This document shows positions 7,890 through 16,233 of a DNA stretch of 64,000 nucleotides, piece after piece. The position numbers and the translations under genes were made by a program. How positions within the stretch are numbered: the first letter of the stretch is position 1; every line of letters begins with the position of its first letter. The notes under the pieces were generated by a model. The model was given only the letters and a program-made list of their open reading frames with translations, was not told where the DNA came from and did not search any database. Source of the DNA: Fibrobacter succinogenes (GTDB lineage Bacteria; Fibrobacterota; Fibrobacteria; Fibrobacterales; Fibrobacteraceae); contig CACXXH010000033.1 in assembly GCA_902771595.1 (NCBI GenBank), positions 1-64,000 of the forward strand, given 5' to 3'.

Positions 7890-9387
7890 ATGAAACATCT
7901 TCCGTTATTTATTTCTGCAGTTGCAGCGACCATGTTCGGTTCTGCATTTGCTTATACTGTTTCTGGCTCCGTATCCGACGAAAATGGCCAAGCCATCAAG
8001 GATGCATCCGTAACGCTCGTCAAAGAAAACAAGACTACAAAGACTGACGAAGCCGGCAAGTTCTTACTCGCAGAGCGGCAACGCACCCGTACAGGTCAGG
8101 ATTTTTGACGCCGTCGGCCACCAGGTGCTGAACCAGACGCTCTACGGCGCAGGCGAAGTCGACCTCCGCACGGGCACGAACGCGATGGGTTCCTACTACG
8201 CGCAGGTTACCATGGGTAGCGCAAAGCAGAACATCCGCTTCACCACGAACGGCAGCTACGCCACTTCCTTCGACGCACAGGGACACGCCCTCCTCAAGGA
8301 AATCCAGCAGGGTGAAACGCTCCAGTTTGTCGCCGAAGGTTTCGACACGCTTTCCGTACCTCTCGGCACTCTCGACACGACCGTCAACGTGAAGCTCGTG
8401 AAGACCGCACCGGCGGAAGAAACGTTCGCCTTCGGTTACGCCCTGAAGAACGAACCTCGCCCGAGTAAGGGTTGCGGCAAGAATTCTACTCTCAATTCGA
8501 CTGGCTCCGTCGAAAACGGCAAGAAGTTCAATTTGAATGTCGGCGGCAAGAACCGCACCTTCTTCATGACCTTGCCGAAGAACTACGACAATACCAAGCC
8601 GCACAAGCTCCTCATCGCCAACCACTGCATGGGCTCCAAGGCAGAAGACTTCGTGCACCACGCTCCTGACTATGACCATCCGAGCCCGTACTATGGCCAA
8701 CAGCAACTGGATAAGAACGGCGACTACATCTTCGTAGCCCCGCAGGGTAACGATAACGGTACATGGAACGGAAAGGAAGACCACCAGTTCGTTGACGAAA
8801 TGATTACCGCGATGTTCGACAACTACTGCGTTGACACCACCCGCGTGTTCGCCACAGGATTTAGCTTCGGCACCACCCGCGTGTTCGCCACAGGATTTAG
8901 CTTCGGCGCCATGTTCACGAACTCTCTCGCTCAGGACATGCAGGAAAGGCTTCGCGCTGTCGCCGTCTATGCAGTCGCAGACTACAACATTTGGCTTCCG
9001 TCTGCAGGAACGGGTCGTTACGACGCAAAGGACTTGCCGATTGCCTGGATGCTCGTGCACGGTAAAGGCGACGGCACCTGTGACTACAACCGCGCAAAGA
9101 ACAGCGCCCTCCCGAGAATCCTGAAGCGCAACGGCAAGGCCGACGCGAACGGCAAGTTCACCGACGCAAGTGCCGAAAAGCCCAAGGAAATCAACAGCAA
9201 TACTGCAGGCCACGTCTGCTACGACTTCACGACAGTTGACCCGCGCTTCCCGGTCAAGTTCTGCAGCTGGAACGGACCGCACCGCTGGCCGGCACATGAC
9301 GAGGGCGACTACAGTAACTACAACAGCAATAGCTGGTCGAAGTCCTGGGTTCCGCAGACCGTCCACGAATTCTTCGAACAGTTCTAG
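7890..9387 (+). pseudogene. Frameshifted secreted esterase (CE1/PHB-depolymerase-like), first of three paralogs
   Basis: The N-terminal frame (7890-8108) encodes a signal peptide and a carboxypeptidase-regulatory-like domain up to DEAGKF, then runs out of frame and stops. The rest continues in the +1 frame (SQSGNAPVQVRIFD onward, to 9387) and aligns with the intact paralogs at 9587 and 11101. Compared with them, roughly 110 nt encoding the linker after GKF are missing, which both deletes and frameshifts. The esterase half is otherwise open and keeps GFSFG and the C-terminal His region, but the GFSFG segment is duplicated. No start with a ribosome site lies after the break. It is either a decaying gene or an assembly error; two independent lesions favour decay. 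Confidence 0.85.
8836..8907 (+). repeat. Perfect 36-bp tandem duplication over the catalytic-Ser motif
   Basis: Two identical 36-bp units (8836-8871 and 8872-8907) encode TTRVFATGFSFG twice in frame. Each carries a complete nucleophile-elbow motif GFSFG. The two paralogs downstream have only one copy. Confidence 0.95.
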
Positions 9388-9415
9388 TTAGTACTCTCCA
9401 TAACCAAACCCAGAG

Positions 9416-9447
9416 CGGCTCCCGGCAACGGGAGCCGTTCACTTTTT
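9416..9447 (+). terminator. Terminator between esterase copies 1 and 2
   Basis: A 9-bp perfect stem, CGGCTCCCG/CGGGAGCCG, with loop GCAA is followed by TTCACTTTTT, 29 nt after the stop of the first esterase. Confidence 0.85.
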
Positions 9448-9586
9448 AGGGGAAATTCCTTTTTTGGCGTTTTTCGGCAAATCAGGAAGGGTGAGCACGA
9501 AAACTTTTTGTTACTGGTACCTTTTCCCCCATTTTTTATCTAGATTAAGAAAGCACACTTAACAATGGTATGGGAAAGGAGTCGAT

Positions 9587-11065
9587 ATGAAGAGAGCATT
9601 CTCTCTTGTTTTGCCAATTATGCTGACAACAGCATTCACCGCGGCATCCGCTTACACAGTGAGCGGCACGGTCAAGGACAACACGAACAAGGCCGTAGCC
9701 GGGGCCGAAGTCACCCTCATCAAGGAGAACAAGTCGACCGTCACAGACAGCCGCGGCAAGTTCACCATCCATGAGGACGAGGTTTCCCCGGGCGATACCA
9801 TCTCGCCGGGCGACACCACAACGCCCCATGCCATCGTCGCATCGCATACGCCGGGATACATCAGCATCAACTCCGGCATACTCTCATTCTCGCAGAGCGG
9901 GAGCTCCCCCGTGCAGGTCCGGATTTTCGACCTCGTGGGTAACCAGGTATTCAAGCAGACCCTCTACGGTTCCGGCCAGGTGGACCTCACCTCCGGCGTC
10001 AAGGCCAGGGGCGTCTACGTGGCCCAGGTGGCCGTAGGCAGCGCAAAGCAGGCCTTCCGCTTCACCGCGAACGGCAACTACTCAGCCTCGTTCAGCGAGA
10101 CTGGCCACGCCCTGCTGAAGGAAGTGCAGAACGGAGAAGCACTCCGCGTTGTCGCCGAAGGCTTCGATACGCTTATCGTACCGCTCGGCACGCTCGACAC
10201 GACACTCGAACTCAAGCTCAATGCGGCAGCCACGCAGCAGACCTATGCGTTCGGCTACGCCATCGGCAACGACCCCACCCCGAGTAAGGGCTGCGGCAAG
10301 GACAACAAGCTCAAGGACTACTTCAAGTTCACCGGCGGCGGCATCGAGCACGAAGTCTACCTCGACCTCCCCACGAACTACGACAAGAACAAGCCCTACC
10401 GCCTGGTGTTCGGCATGCACTGCATGGGCGGTTCCGCCCAGAACGTCGCGAAGAACGAGCATTACTACGGCTACCGCGACCAGAAGGGCGCCAAGGAGAG
10501 CACCATCTTCGTGGCACCGCACGGCTACACCGACAACATGCCCTGGCGCTGCGGTGACAACAAGGACCACCTGTTCTTCGACGAAATCCTCACCTACCTG
10601 AACGATAACCTCTGCGTGGACACCTCGCGCGTGTTCTCCTCGGGCTTCAGTTTTGGCGCCATGTTCTCGAACTCTCTCGCCCAGACATTCCAGCACAGGC
10701 TCCGCGGCGTGGTGGTATTCGCGACCGCCGACCAGGTCATCTACCTCCCGAAGAACGCAGGCAAGCCGATTGCCTGGATGGGAACCGTGGGCCTGAGCGA
10801 CGGCACCTGTCCGCCAAGCATGGGACGTAGCGCCCGCGACAGAATCCTGAAGAACAACGGCCCCGAAGGCCACACCGACTGCACCGGCGAAAAGGCCACC
10901 GAATACGCCAACAACGGCGGACACGTGTGCTACGACTACAAGACGGTCGACCCGCGCTTCCCTGTAAAGTGGTGCACCTTCAGCGGCGGCCACCAGTGGG
11001 ATATGCGTGAGAACGGCAAGCTGTGGGCCAGCGACGTGGGCTGGGAATTCATCACGCAGTTCTAG
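9587..11065 (+). CDS. Secreted CE1/PHB-depolymerase-like esterase, second paralog (492 aa)
   Basis: Probably hydrolyses ester side chains of plant polysaccharides (acetyl or feruloyl groups); the substrate is inferred only. Domains in order: signal peptide 1-22; carboxypeptidase-regulatory-like domain about 24-60; a short linker with repeated SPGDT; a beta-sandwich resembling a sorting tail (VRIFDLVGNQVFKQTL, about 85-165); and an alpha/beta-hydrolase domain from about 215. The last has the oxyanion-region motif FGMHCMGGSA, the nucleophile in GFSFGAMFSNSLA and a C-terminal His in SGGHQWD. Start ATG 9587 is preceded by AAGGAG. Copy 3 follows after 35 nt with no terminator, so the two are probably cotranscribed. 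Confidence 0.85.
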   Translation: MKRAFSLVLPIMLTTAFTAASAYTVSGTVKDNTNKAVAGAEVTLIKENKSTVTDSRGKFTIHEDEVSPGDTISPGDTTTPHAIVASHTPGYISINSGILSFSQSGSSPVQVRIFDLVGNQVFKQTLYGSGQVDLTSGVKARGVYVAQVAVGSAKQAFRFTANGNYSASFSETGHALLKEVQNGEALRVVAEGFDTLIVPLGTLDTTLELKLNAAATQQTYAFGYAIGNDPTPSKGCGKDNKLKDYFKFTGGGIEHEVYLDLPTNYDKNKPYRLVFGMHCMGGSAQNVAKNEHYYGYRDQKGAKESTIFVAPHGYTDNMPWRCGDNKDHLFFDEILTYLNDNLCVDTSRVFSSGFSFGAMFSNSLAQTFQHRLRGVVVFATADQVIYLPKNAGKPIAWMGTVGLSDGTCPPSMGRSARDRILKNNGPEGHTDCTGEKATEYANNGGHVCYDYKTVDPRFPVKWCTFSGGHQWDMRENGKLWASDVGWEFITQF

Positions 11066-11100
11066 GCAAAAAAGGCTATTTGGTTAAGAAGGAGGTGGAA

Positions 11101-12582
11101 ATGAAAAGAAGATGCTTTTCTGTATTTTCCATTGTGCTGGCAACGGCATTCACGGCGGCATCTGCGTTTACGCTAAGCGGGACCGTAAATGACGAGGCGG
11201 GGAGTCCTGTTTCGGGCGCCCTTGTAAAGCTTCTTACCAATGGAGATTCCACCTCTACCGGCCAAGACGGCAAGTTCACCATCCAAACGGATGACCAGCA
11301 GTCTTTGCCTTCCGGCAAGTTCATTCCCGGCAGTATCAGCATCGTGAACGGGGTGCTTCGCTTTGCGCAGAGCAGCAATTCCCCCGTGCAGGTGAGCATC
11401 TTCGACATGGTGGGCAATCTTGTCCTCCGCCAGGAACTTTTCGGTTCGGGCCAAGTGGATTTACGTCAGGGCGTGACCAGTCAGGGCGCTTACTTCGCAA
11501 GAGTCCGCGTCGGGAGTGCTGTCGAGACGGTCCGCTTCTCTGTGAACGGTTCGTACTTTAGCGCCGTTCGCCAGGGCCGCGGGCATAAGGCCCTCCTGAA
11601 ACCCGGCGATGGGGACACCCTCAGTGTCTCCGCTGTCGGATTCGCTCCCTTGAAAGTGGCTTTGCCCAATCTCGATACGACGGTGACTCTGACGCTCACG
11701 AAGACGGCTGACGAACAGACTTATGCGTTCGGCTACGCGTTGGGTAACGAACCCACCCCGAGTAAGGGCTGCAGCAAGGACAACACGCTCAAGGACAACT
11801 TCATGTTCACCAGCGCCGGCATTGAGCACGAAGTCTACCTGACCCTGCCCGAAAACTACGACAAGAACAAACCCTACCGCCTCGTGTTCGGCATGCACTA
11901 CATGGGCGGTTCCGCCAAGAACGTGGCAACGAGAGAAGCCTACTACGGACTCCGAAACCAAAAAGGAGCCAAGGAGAACACCATCTTCGTCGCTCCGCAC
12001 GGATACACGACCGAAACAGATAGGTCAGGGAAAGAAACAGAAAATCCATGGCGATGCGGGGACGACAAGGACCACGTCTTCTTCGGCGAATTCCTCACCT
12101 ACCTGAACGAGAACCTCTGCGTCGATACATCGCGCGTGTTCTCCGTCGGGTTCAGCTTCGGCGCCATGTTCAGTAACTCCCTTGCACAGGATTTCCAGGA
12201 CCGCCTGCGCGGCGTGGTGGTATTCGCCACGATGGACCAAGTGATTTACTTGCCCAAGAACAAGGGACTTCCCATCGCATGGATGGGGACTGTCGGCATG
12301 GGAGACGAACTTTGTACGCCCAAGCTCGGCCGCAGTGCCCGCGACAGGATCCTGAAGAACAACGGAAAACCTGACGCGGATGGCAACTTCACTGACGCCA
12401 GAGACGAAGAAGCCGAAGAATACTCCGGCACCGGCAATCATGTGTGCTACGACTACAAGACGGTCGACCCGCGCTTCCCCGTGAAGTGGTGCACATTCGA
12501 CGGTAAACACGCATACAACGCCAGCGACGACGGCAAGGTGTGGACAACACCCACCGCCTGGGAATTTATCACGCAGTTCTAG
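11101..12582 (+). CDS. Secreted CE1/PHB-depolymerase-like esterase, third paralog (493 aa)
   Basis: Same architecture as the gene at 9587: signal peptide 1-22, regulatory-like domain (SGTVNDEAGSPVSGALVKLL), an internal sorting-tail-like module (SIFDMVGNLVLRQELFGSG) and the esterase domain with GMHYMGGSA, GFSFGAMFSNSLA and a C-terminal His in DGKHAYN. A 10-residue insertion (around TETDRSGKETEN) precedes the PWRCGDDKDH segment, in which both Cys of the paralogs are kept. The start is ATG 11101, set by a strong AAGGAGGT box; an upstream in-frame ATG lies inside the previous gene. A terminator follows at 12631. Confidence 0.85.
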   Translation: MKRRCFSVFSIVLATAFTAASAFTLSGTVNDEAGSPVSGALVKLLTNGDSTSTGQDGKFTIQTDDQQSLPSGKFIPGSISIVNGVLRFAQSSNSPVQVSIFDMVGNLVLRQELFGSGQVDLRQGVTSQGAYFARVRVGSAVETVRFSVNGSYFSAVRQGRGHKALLKPGDGDTLSVSAVGFAPLKVALPNLDTTVTLTLTKTADEQTYAFGYALGNEPTPSKGCSKDNTLKDNFMFTSAGIEHEVYLTLPENYDKNKPYRLVFGMHYMGGSAKNVATREAYYGLRNQKGAKENTIFVAPHGYTTETDRSGKETENPWRCGDDKDHVFFGEFLTYLNENLCVDTSRVFSVGFSFGAMFSNSLAQDFQDRLRGVVVFATMDQVIYLPKNKGLPIAWMGTVGMGDELCTPKLGRSARDRILKNNGKPDADGNFTDARDEEAEEYSGTGNHVCYDYKTVDPRFPVKWCTFDGKHAYNASDDGKVWTTPTAWEFITQF

Positions 12583-12630
12583 CCCCGTTCTATCCCAGGT
12601 TCACCGGAAATTTTCCGTTCATTTTGAAAA

Positions 12631-12667
12631 GCGCACCTGTTTCGTGAGTGAAACAGGCGCGTTTTTT
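12631..12667 (+). terminator. Terminator after the esterase array
   Basis: The stem CCTGTTTC/GAAACAGG, extended by GCG/CGC, has loop GTGAGT and is followed by TTTTTTT. Confidence 0.9.
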
Positions 12668-12690
12668 TATGAAATGGATTGATGCGGGTT

Positions 12691-12786
12691 TGGCATGGTT
12701 TTGGCATAAAAGTGGCATTTTTCGGCGAAAAAAGACAGTTTTTGCAGATTTGTACGCCATATTCCCTTTTTGGCACGAAGTTCGCT
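12691..12786 (+). promoter_or_regulatory. Two sigma54-like (-24/-12) promoter candidates upstream of hsp20
   Basis: At 12771-12786, TGGCACGAAGTTCGCT matches the sigma54 consensus TGGCAC-N5-TTGCW at all but one core position, with GG and GC 12 nt apart. Transcription would start near 12797, 59 nt before the hsp20 ATG. A second, weaker copy, TGGCATGGTTTTGGCA, lies at 12691-12706. The rpoN gene and an activator are not in the window, so use of these sites is unproven. Confidence 0.5.
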
Positions 12787-12855
12787 TATAGGAGAGTGAA
12801 CAAGAAACAATGGGCCAGGCCAAAAACCGGGTCCGCAACCAAAAGAGGTAAAATT

Positions 12856-13236
12856 ATGATCAACGCTCAGATTCTTCCCACTGCATTCTATGGTATCCAG
12901 AACTTCCTTGACAACCTTAACGCCGAAGCCGCCAAGGGCGAATGCACCTACACGCCGAAGGCCGACTACTACGAGACCGAAAACGGCTTCGCATTGGAAG
13001 TCGAACTCCCGGGCGTGAAGAAAGAAGACATGAACATCCAGGTCGAAAAGAACATCATCACCGTCAAGGCGACGCGCGTGCGCAGCAAAGACGAAAAGTT
13101 CACCTTCGAGCGCAGCTTCAGGCTTGCCGACGACATCGACACCGAGAACATCAAGGTCTCGCTGGAAAACGGCATCCTGAAATTCGACTTGTCGAAAAAG
13201 GCTCAGGCCGCGGCTCGCAAGTTGACCATCGGTTAA
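12856..13236 (+). CDS. Small heat-shock protein, Hsp20/alpha-crystallin family
   Basis: A 126-residue ATP-independent holdase chaperone. The N-terminal arm (residues 1-35) is followed by the alpha-crystallin beta-sandwich, with the signature ALEVELPGVKKEDMNIQVE, FERSFRLAD and the conserved LENGILKFDLSKK near the end. The C-terminal extension RKLTIG carries the I-x-I-type anchor in shortened form (LTI). ATG 12856 has AGAGGT about 8 nt upstream; the frame is open further upstream but without a ribosome site. It is probably a stress gene, preceded by sigma54-like sites. Confidence 0.95.
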   Translation: MINAQILPTAFYGIQNFLDNLNAEAAKGECTYTPKADYYETENGFALEVELPGVKKEDMNIQVEKNIITVKATRVRSKDEKFTFERSFRLADDIDTENIKVSLENGILKFDLSKKAQAAARKLTIG

Positions 13237-13284
13237 CCCGCGATTCATAGATATACTCCATTCATCGTTCTCCTTAAAATACCC

Positions 13285-13315
13285 AAGCCTCGGCAGTAAT
13301 GCCGGAGGCTTTTTT
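13285..13315 (+). terminator. Terminator after hsp20
   Basis: AAGCCTC-GGC/GCC-GGAGGCTT hairpin with loop AGTAAT and a T6 tail, 48 nt after the hsp20 stop. Confidence 0.88.
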
Positions 13316-13323
13316 GTTCCAAC

Positions 13324-13396
13324 GTCACCCTGACGAAGGGCAGGGCCGGATTGGAAGGTTTATTTCTGATGCTGCCCTGAGCGTCCTCAGGGTGAC
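13324..13396. repeat. Intergenic inverted repeat GTCACCCTGA / TCAGGGTGAC
   Basis: Ten-base arms at 13324-13333 and 13387-13396 enclose GC-rich sequence with repeated GGGCAGGGCC, and CAGCATGAC occurs twice just downstream. This resembles the intergenic 'GTCA-CCCTGA' repeats seen in many genomes. No coding capacity is seen. Confidence 0.65.
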
Positions 13397-13473
13397 CAAG
13401 CGTCAGCATGACGGTGGGCAGGGCCAGCATGACTTCTGGTTCTTCTGCGCAGTTTTTTGTATATTCTAGGCAA

Positions 13474-14364
13474 ATGCTTGATAAAGAAGTTTTAAAGACA
13501 GTCAGCCGCATCGAACTTTCCGTTCGCGGCACGCTCGACACCGTGATGACCGGCGCCTACCACAGTTCCTTCAAGGGGAACGGTATGGAATTCAGCGAGG
13601 TCCGCGAGTACATGCCGGGCGACGACGTACGCACCATCGACTGGAACGTGACGGCACGTACCGGCACGCCTTATGTGAAGAAGTTTATCGAAGAACGCGA
13701 AATGACCATGCTCTTGATGGTCGACGCGTCCAGCAGTTCGGAATTCGGTTCGGGCAAGCAGATGAAGGGAGAGGTCATGGCGACCCTCACCGCCTTGCTC
13801 GCCTTTGCCGCCATCAAGAACAACGACAAGGTGGGGCTTTTAATCTACACCGATCAGGTCGAACTGTTTATCCCGCCGGAGAAGGGCCGCAAGCACGTGC
13901 TGCGCCTTATCCGTGAAATCCTTTACTTCAAGCCGCAGCACCACGGCACGAACACGCAGGTGGCGCTGGAATATGCCGGCAAGATCCTGAACCGTCGTGC
14001 CGTCGTCGTGGTGATGAGCGACTTTTTGGACGAAGGTTTCGAGAACGCATTCAAGATTCTGCGCAAGCGCCACGACGTGCTTGCGGTATCGGTCGTTGAC
14101 CCGCGCGAAATGGAACTGCCGCCCGCGGGCCTCGTAGAGCTCGAGGACCCCGAAACCGGCGAGACGCTCCTTATCGACACCGGCGATGCAGCCTTCCGCG
14201 AAGCGTTCGCCCGCGAGGCAAAGCGCCAGGGTAAGGCGACCAAGGAACTGTTCCAGCGCATGTCCATCGACTTCGTGCGCATCGAGACACACGACGACTT
14301 CAAGGAAACCGTGGCCCCGCTTATCGAGCACTTCCGCCGCCGCGCGAAAGCCGCAAGAAGATAG
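13474..14364 (+). CDS. DUF58 domain protein (MoxR-partner type, vWA-like)
   Basis: A 296-residue DUF58 protein. The signature is the early SSFKGNGMEFSEVREYMPGD segment followed by DVRTIDWNVTART, and then a von Willebrand A-like fold with a degenerate metal-site motif, MVDASSSSEFG. DUF58 proteins usually act with MoxR AAA+ ATPases, probably in chaperone or metal-insertion roles. Here the MoxR gene is about 7 kb away at 21665 rather than adjacent. The start ATG 13474 is the family start (LDKEVLKTVSRIEL); the frame extends upstream without reason. Confidence 0.9.
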   Translation: MLDKEVLKTVSRIELSVRGTLDTVMTGAYHSSFKGNGMEFSEVREYMPGDDVRTIDWNVTARTGTPYVKKFIEEREMTMLLMVDASSSSEFGSGKQMKGEVMATLTALLAFAAIKNNDKVGLLIYTDQVELFIPPEKGRKHVLRLIREILYFKPQHHGTNTQVALEYAGKILNRRAVVVVMSDFLDEGFENAFKILRKRHDVLAVSVVDPREMELPPAGLVELEDPETGETLLIDTGDAAFREAFAREAKRQGKATKELFQRMSIDFVRIETHDDFKETVAPLIEHFRRRAKAARR

Positions 14365-14415
14365 TCGGCACCATAGACAAAGGCTAGCTACAGAAATCAT
14401 TTTCAAGAAGGAAAT

Positions 14416-15600
14416 ATGATTTTTTCAAAGTTCATAAAAAATGTTAGCCTTTGTTCAGCGGTAATGGCGAGTTTCGCCCTTGCTTCCGAGACCTCCGATT
14501 TGGCGAAGTTGTCGAGCCACGCCCCTGCTTCTGATACCCTCGATGTACTTAGCGTATATAGCATCGGCGATGCCGGAGACCACCTGGAAAACCAGGCCGG
14601 CAACAACTACAAACCTAAAAACATGGTGGACGGAGACATCAAGACGGCTTGGGCACTTCCCTACCATTCTGGCGAAGTCATTCTCCAGTTCAACTTGAAG
14701 AAGCAGGCTACATCCGTTAGCCGCCTCCTCATTTACAACGGCTACGGGAAAAACAAAAAGAAATACCTTCAAAATAGCCGCGCCAAAAAAATCGGCATCT
14801 ATACCAACGGTATTACCAAGCAGAATCTAGTTCGGGAATGGGAACTGGCAGACCAGATGGATTGGCAGAGCGTGATTCTCAATGAGGGCGACGTGAACAG
14901 CGTTTTTATTCGCATCCATTCCGTTTACCCCGGCACAACCTGGCCAGACCTTTGCGTATCCGAAGTGAAACTTGTGGGTGCCTCCAGCGAAATTGACGCA
15001 ACAATCTCTGAACCGAAAGATGAAGAACAGCGCATGGACGGATTTACGGACCTTTCCCTGCAACAAAAAATAGCACTAACACCAGCACAAGCTGAACAAA
15101 TTTCTCAAAGGCATTACTTTGTGCTGACCCAATCTCAAAAGAACTTACTTCACAAAAAATGGGACCGCGATACATTGAGCATCCTCCCCTCCAACTGGTA
15201 TGACTGCAGTTGCTTTATGTACCGTGTAGACTGGTTCCACAAAGACTCCGTTCTTGTGCCACGAACATCCATGCCCAGCCGTGAATTGGCGGGCCTATCG
15301 GAAGATGATGAAAAATATGAGGGCGAGGAAACAGATTTCGGCCCATTCTCCCGAGGGCTTATCATGGGAATCGACGGAAAGCTCTACCAGGACGGGAAAT
15401 ATGTCCCGCTAGCAGATTTAGTAGCCAAGCAAAAAGCCGAAAAAAAGGAAATCGTCTACCAACGCAGTTATGAATGCGTAGAAAGCGGCTACTCCATAGA
15501 CTTCCCCCCTGTAGAAGTTGTAGGCGAAAAAGGTTTGAAAAAACTCATAAAAACCCTTATAAAGGCCGGCCTGAAATTCTGCGAAATGAAAAGCGAATGA
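14416..15600 (+). CDS. Secreted protein with discoidin/NPCBM-like glycan-binding domain (394 aa)
   Basis: A signal peptide (residues 1-23) is followed by a domain at about 45-195 with MVDGDIKTAWAL, VILQFNLKKQ, SRLLIYNGYGKN and FIRIHSVYPG. This is the pattern of F5/8 type C or NADase-type glycan-binding beta-sandwiches. The C-terminal half (about 200-394) is unfamiliar and contains Tyr- and Cys-containing segments (WYDCSCFMYRVDW). A GAAGGA box precedes ATG 14416 and a terminator follows at 15608. A role in binding carbohydrate at or outside the surface is an inference. Confidence 0.65.
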   Translation: MIFSKFIKNVSLCSAVMASFALASETSDLAKLSSHAPASDTLDVLSVYSIGDAGDHLENQAGNNYKPKNMVDGDIKTAWALPYHSGEVILQFNLKKQATSVSRLLIYNGYGKNKKKYLQNSRAKKIGIYTNGITKQNLVREWELADQMDWQSVILNEGDVNSVFIRIHSVYPGTTWPDLCVSEVKLVGASSEIDATISEPKDEEQRMDGFTDLSLQQKIALTPAQAEQISQRHYFVLTQSQKNLLHKKWDRDTLSILPSNWYDCSCFMYRVDWFHKDSVLVPRTSMPSRELAGLSEDDEKYEGEETDFGPFSRGLIMGIDGKLYQDGKYVPLADLVAKQKAEKKEIVYQRSYECVESGYSIDFPPVEVVGEKGLKKLIKTLIKAGLKFCEMKSE

Positions 15601-15607
15601 TTCACCC

Positions 15608-15630
15608 CACCCCATTGGGGTGTTTTTTTT
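15608..15630 (+). terminator. Terminator after the discoidin-like gene
   Basis: CACCCC/GGGGTG stem with a 3-nt loop and a T8 tail, 8 nt after the stop. Confidence 0.88.
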
Positions 15631-15693
15631 CGACGGTGACACTTTTGGGGATTTAAAGTGTTACATATAAAGGTAGAAGCTTAAAGACGCCCT

Positions 15694-16194
15694 ATGGAAT
15701 TATTTTTTATCATATCCTTCCCTCTCGCATTCATCATTCATGACGCAGAAGAGATTGTCGTGCAACACAAATGGATGCAGGCGCACAAGGAGGATTTGCT
15801 CAGGAGATTCCCAAGAGCCAAGCGCATCTTCTCGCACTTAGGCGGCCTTTCGACCAAGGCGTTCGCAATTGCAGTCCTTGAAGAACTGATACTGTTACTC
15901 CTTGCGACAGCTTATATTCTTGCCAACGGGCCCTTCGCCAAAGAATTGTGGATTGCATTGTTCCTGGCATTCTCCATACACTTCGTGATTCACCTTGTAC
16001 AAGGCGTCATCGTAAAGGATTACGTACCCGGGATTATCACGTCCATCCTGCTCATTCCCTACTCGCTTTTTTGCATAGACAGCATCTGTGGCGAAACAAG
16101 TTACGGAAAAATCGCCATGTTGGCCGCAATCGGGCTTGCAACCATTGCGGCAAACCTGAGATTTGCGCACTGGTTGGGAAACAAGCTCAGTTGA
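15694..16194 (+). CDS. HXXEE-domain membrane protein (166 aa)
   Basis: An integral membrane protein of about five hydrophobic segments. The HDAEE motif at residues 16-20, at the end of the first segment, is the defining feature of the HXXEE family, and a second His pair occurs in IHFVIHLVQG. The motif suggests a metal site or membrane hydrolase, but no function is established that I know of. It is preceded by a terminator, so it probably has its own promoter. Confidence 0.75.
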   Translation: MELFFIISFPLAFIIHDAEEIVVQHKWMQAHKEDLLRRFPRAKRIFSHLGGLSTKAFAIAVLEELILLLLATAYILANGPFAKELWIALFLAFSIHFVIHLVQGVIVKDYVPGIITSILLIPYSLFCIDSICGETSYGKIAMLAAIGLATIAANLRFAHWLGNKLS

Positions 16195-16233
16195 TTTTCT
16201 TATGTTATATTAAAAGACAAAAAAGGAATGCAT

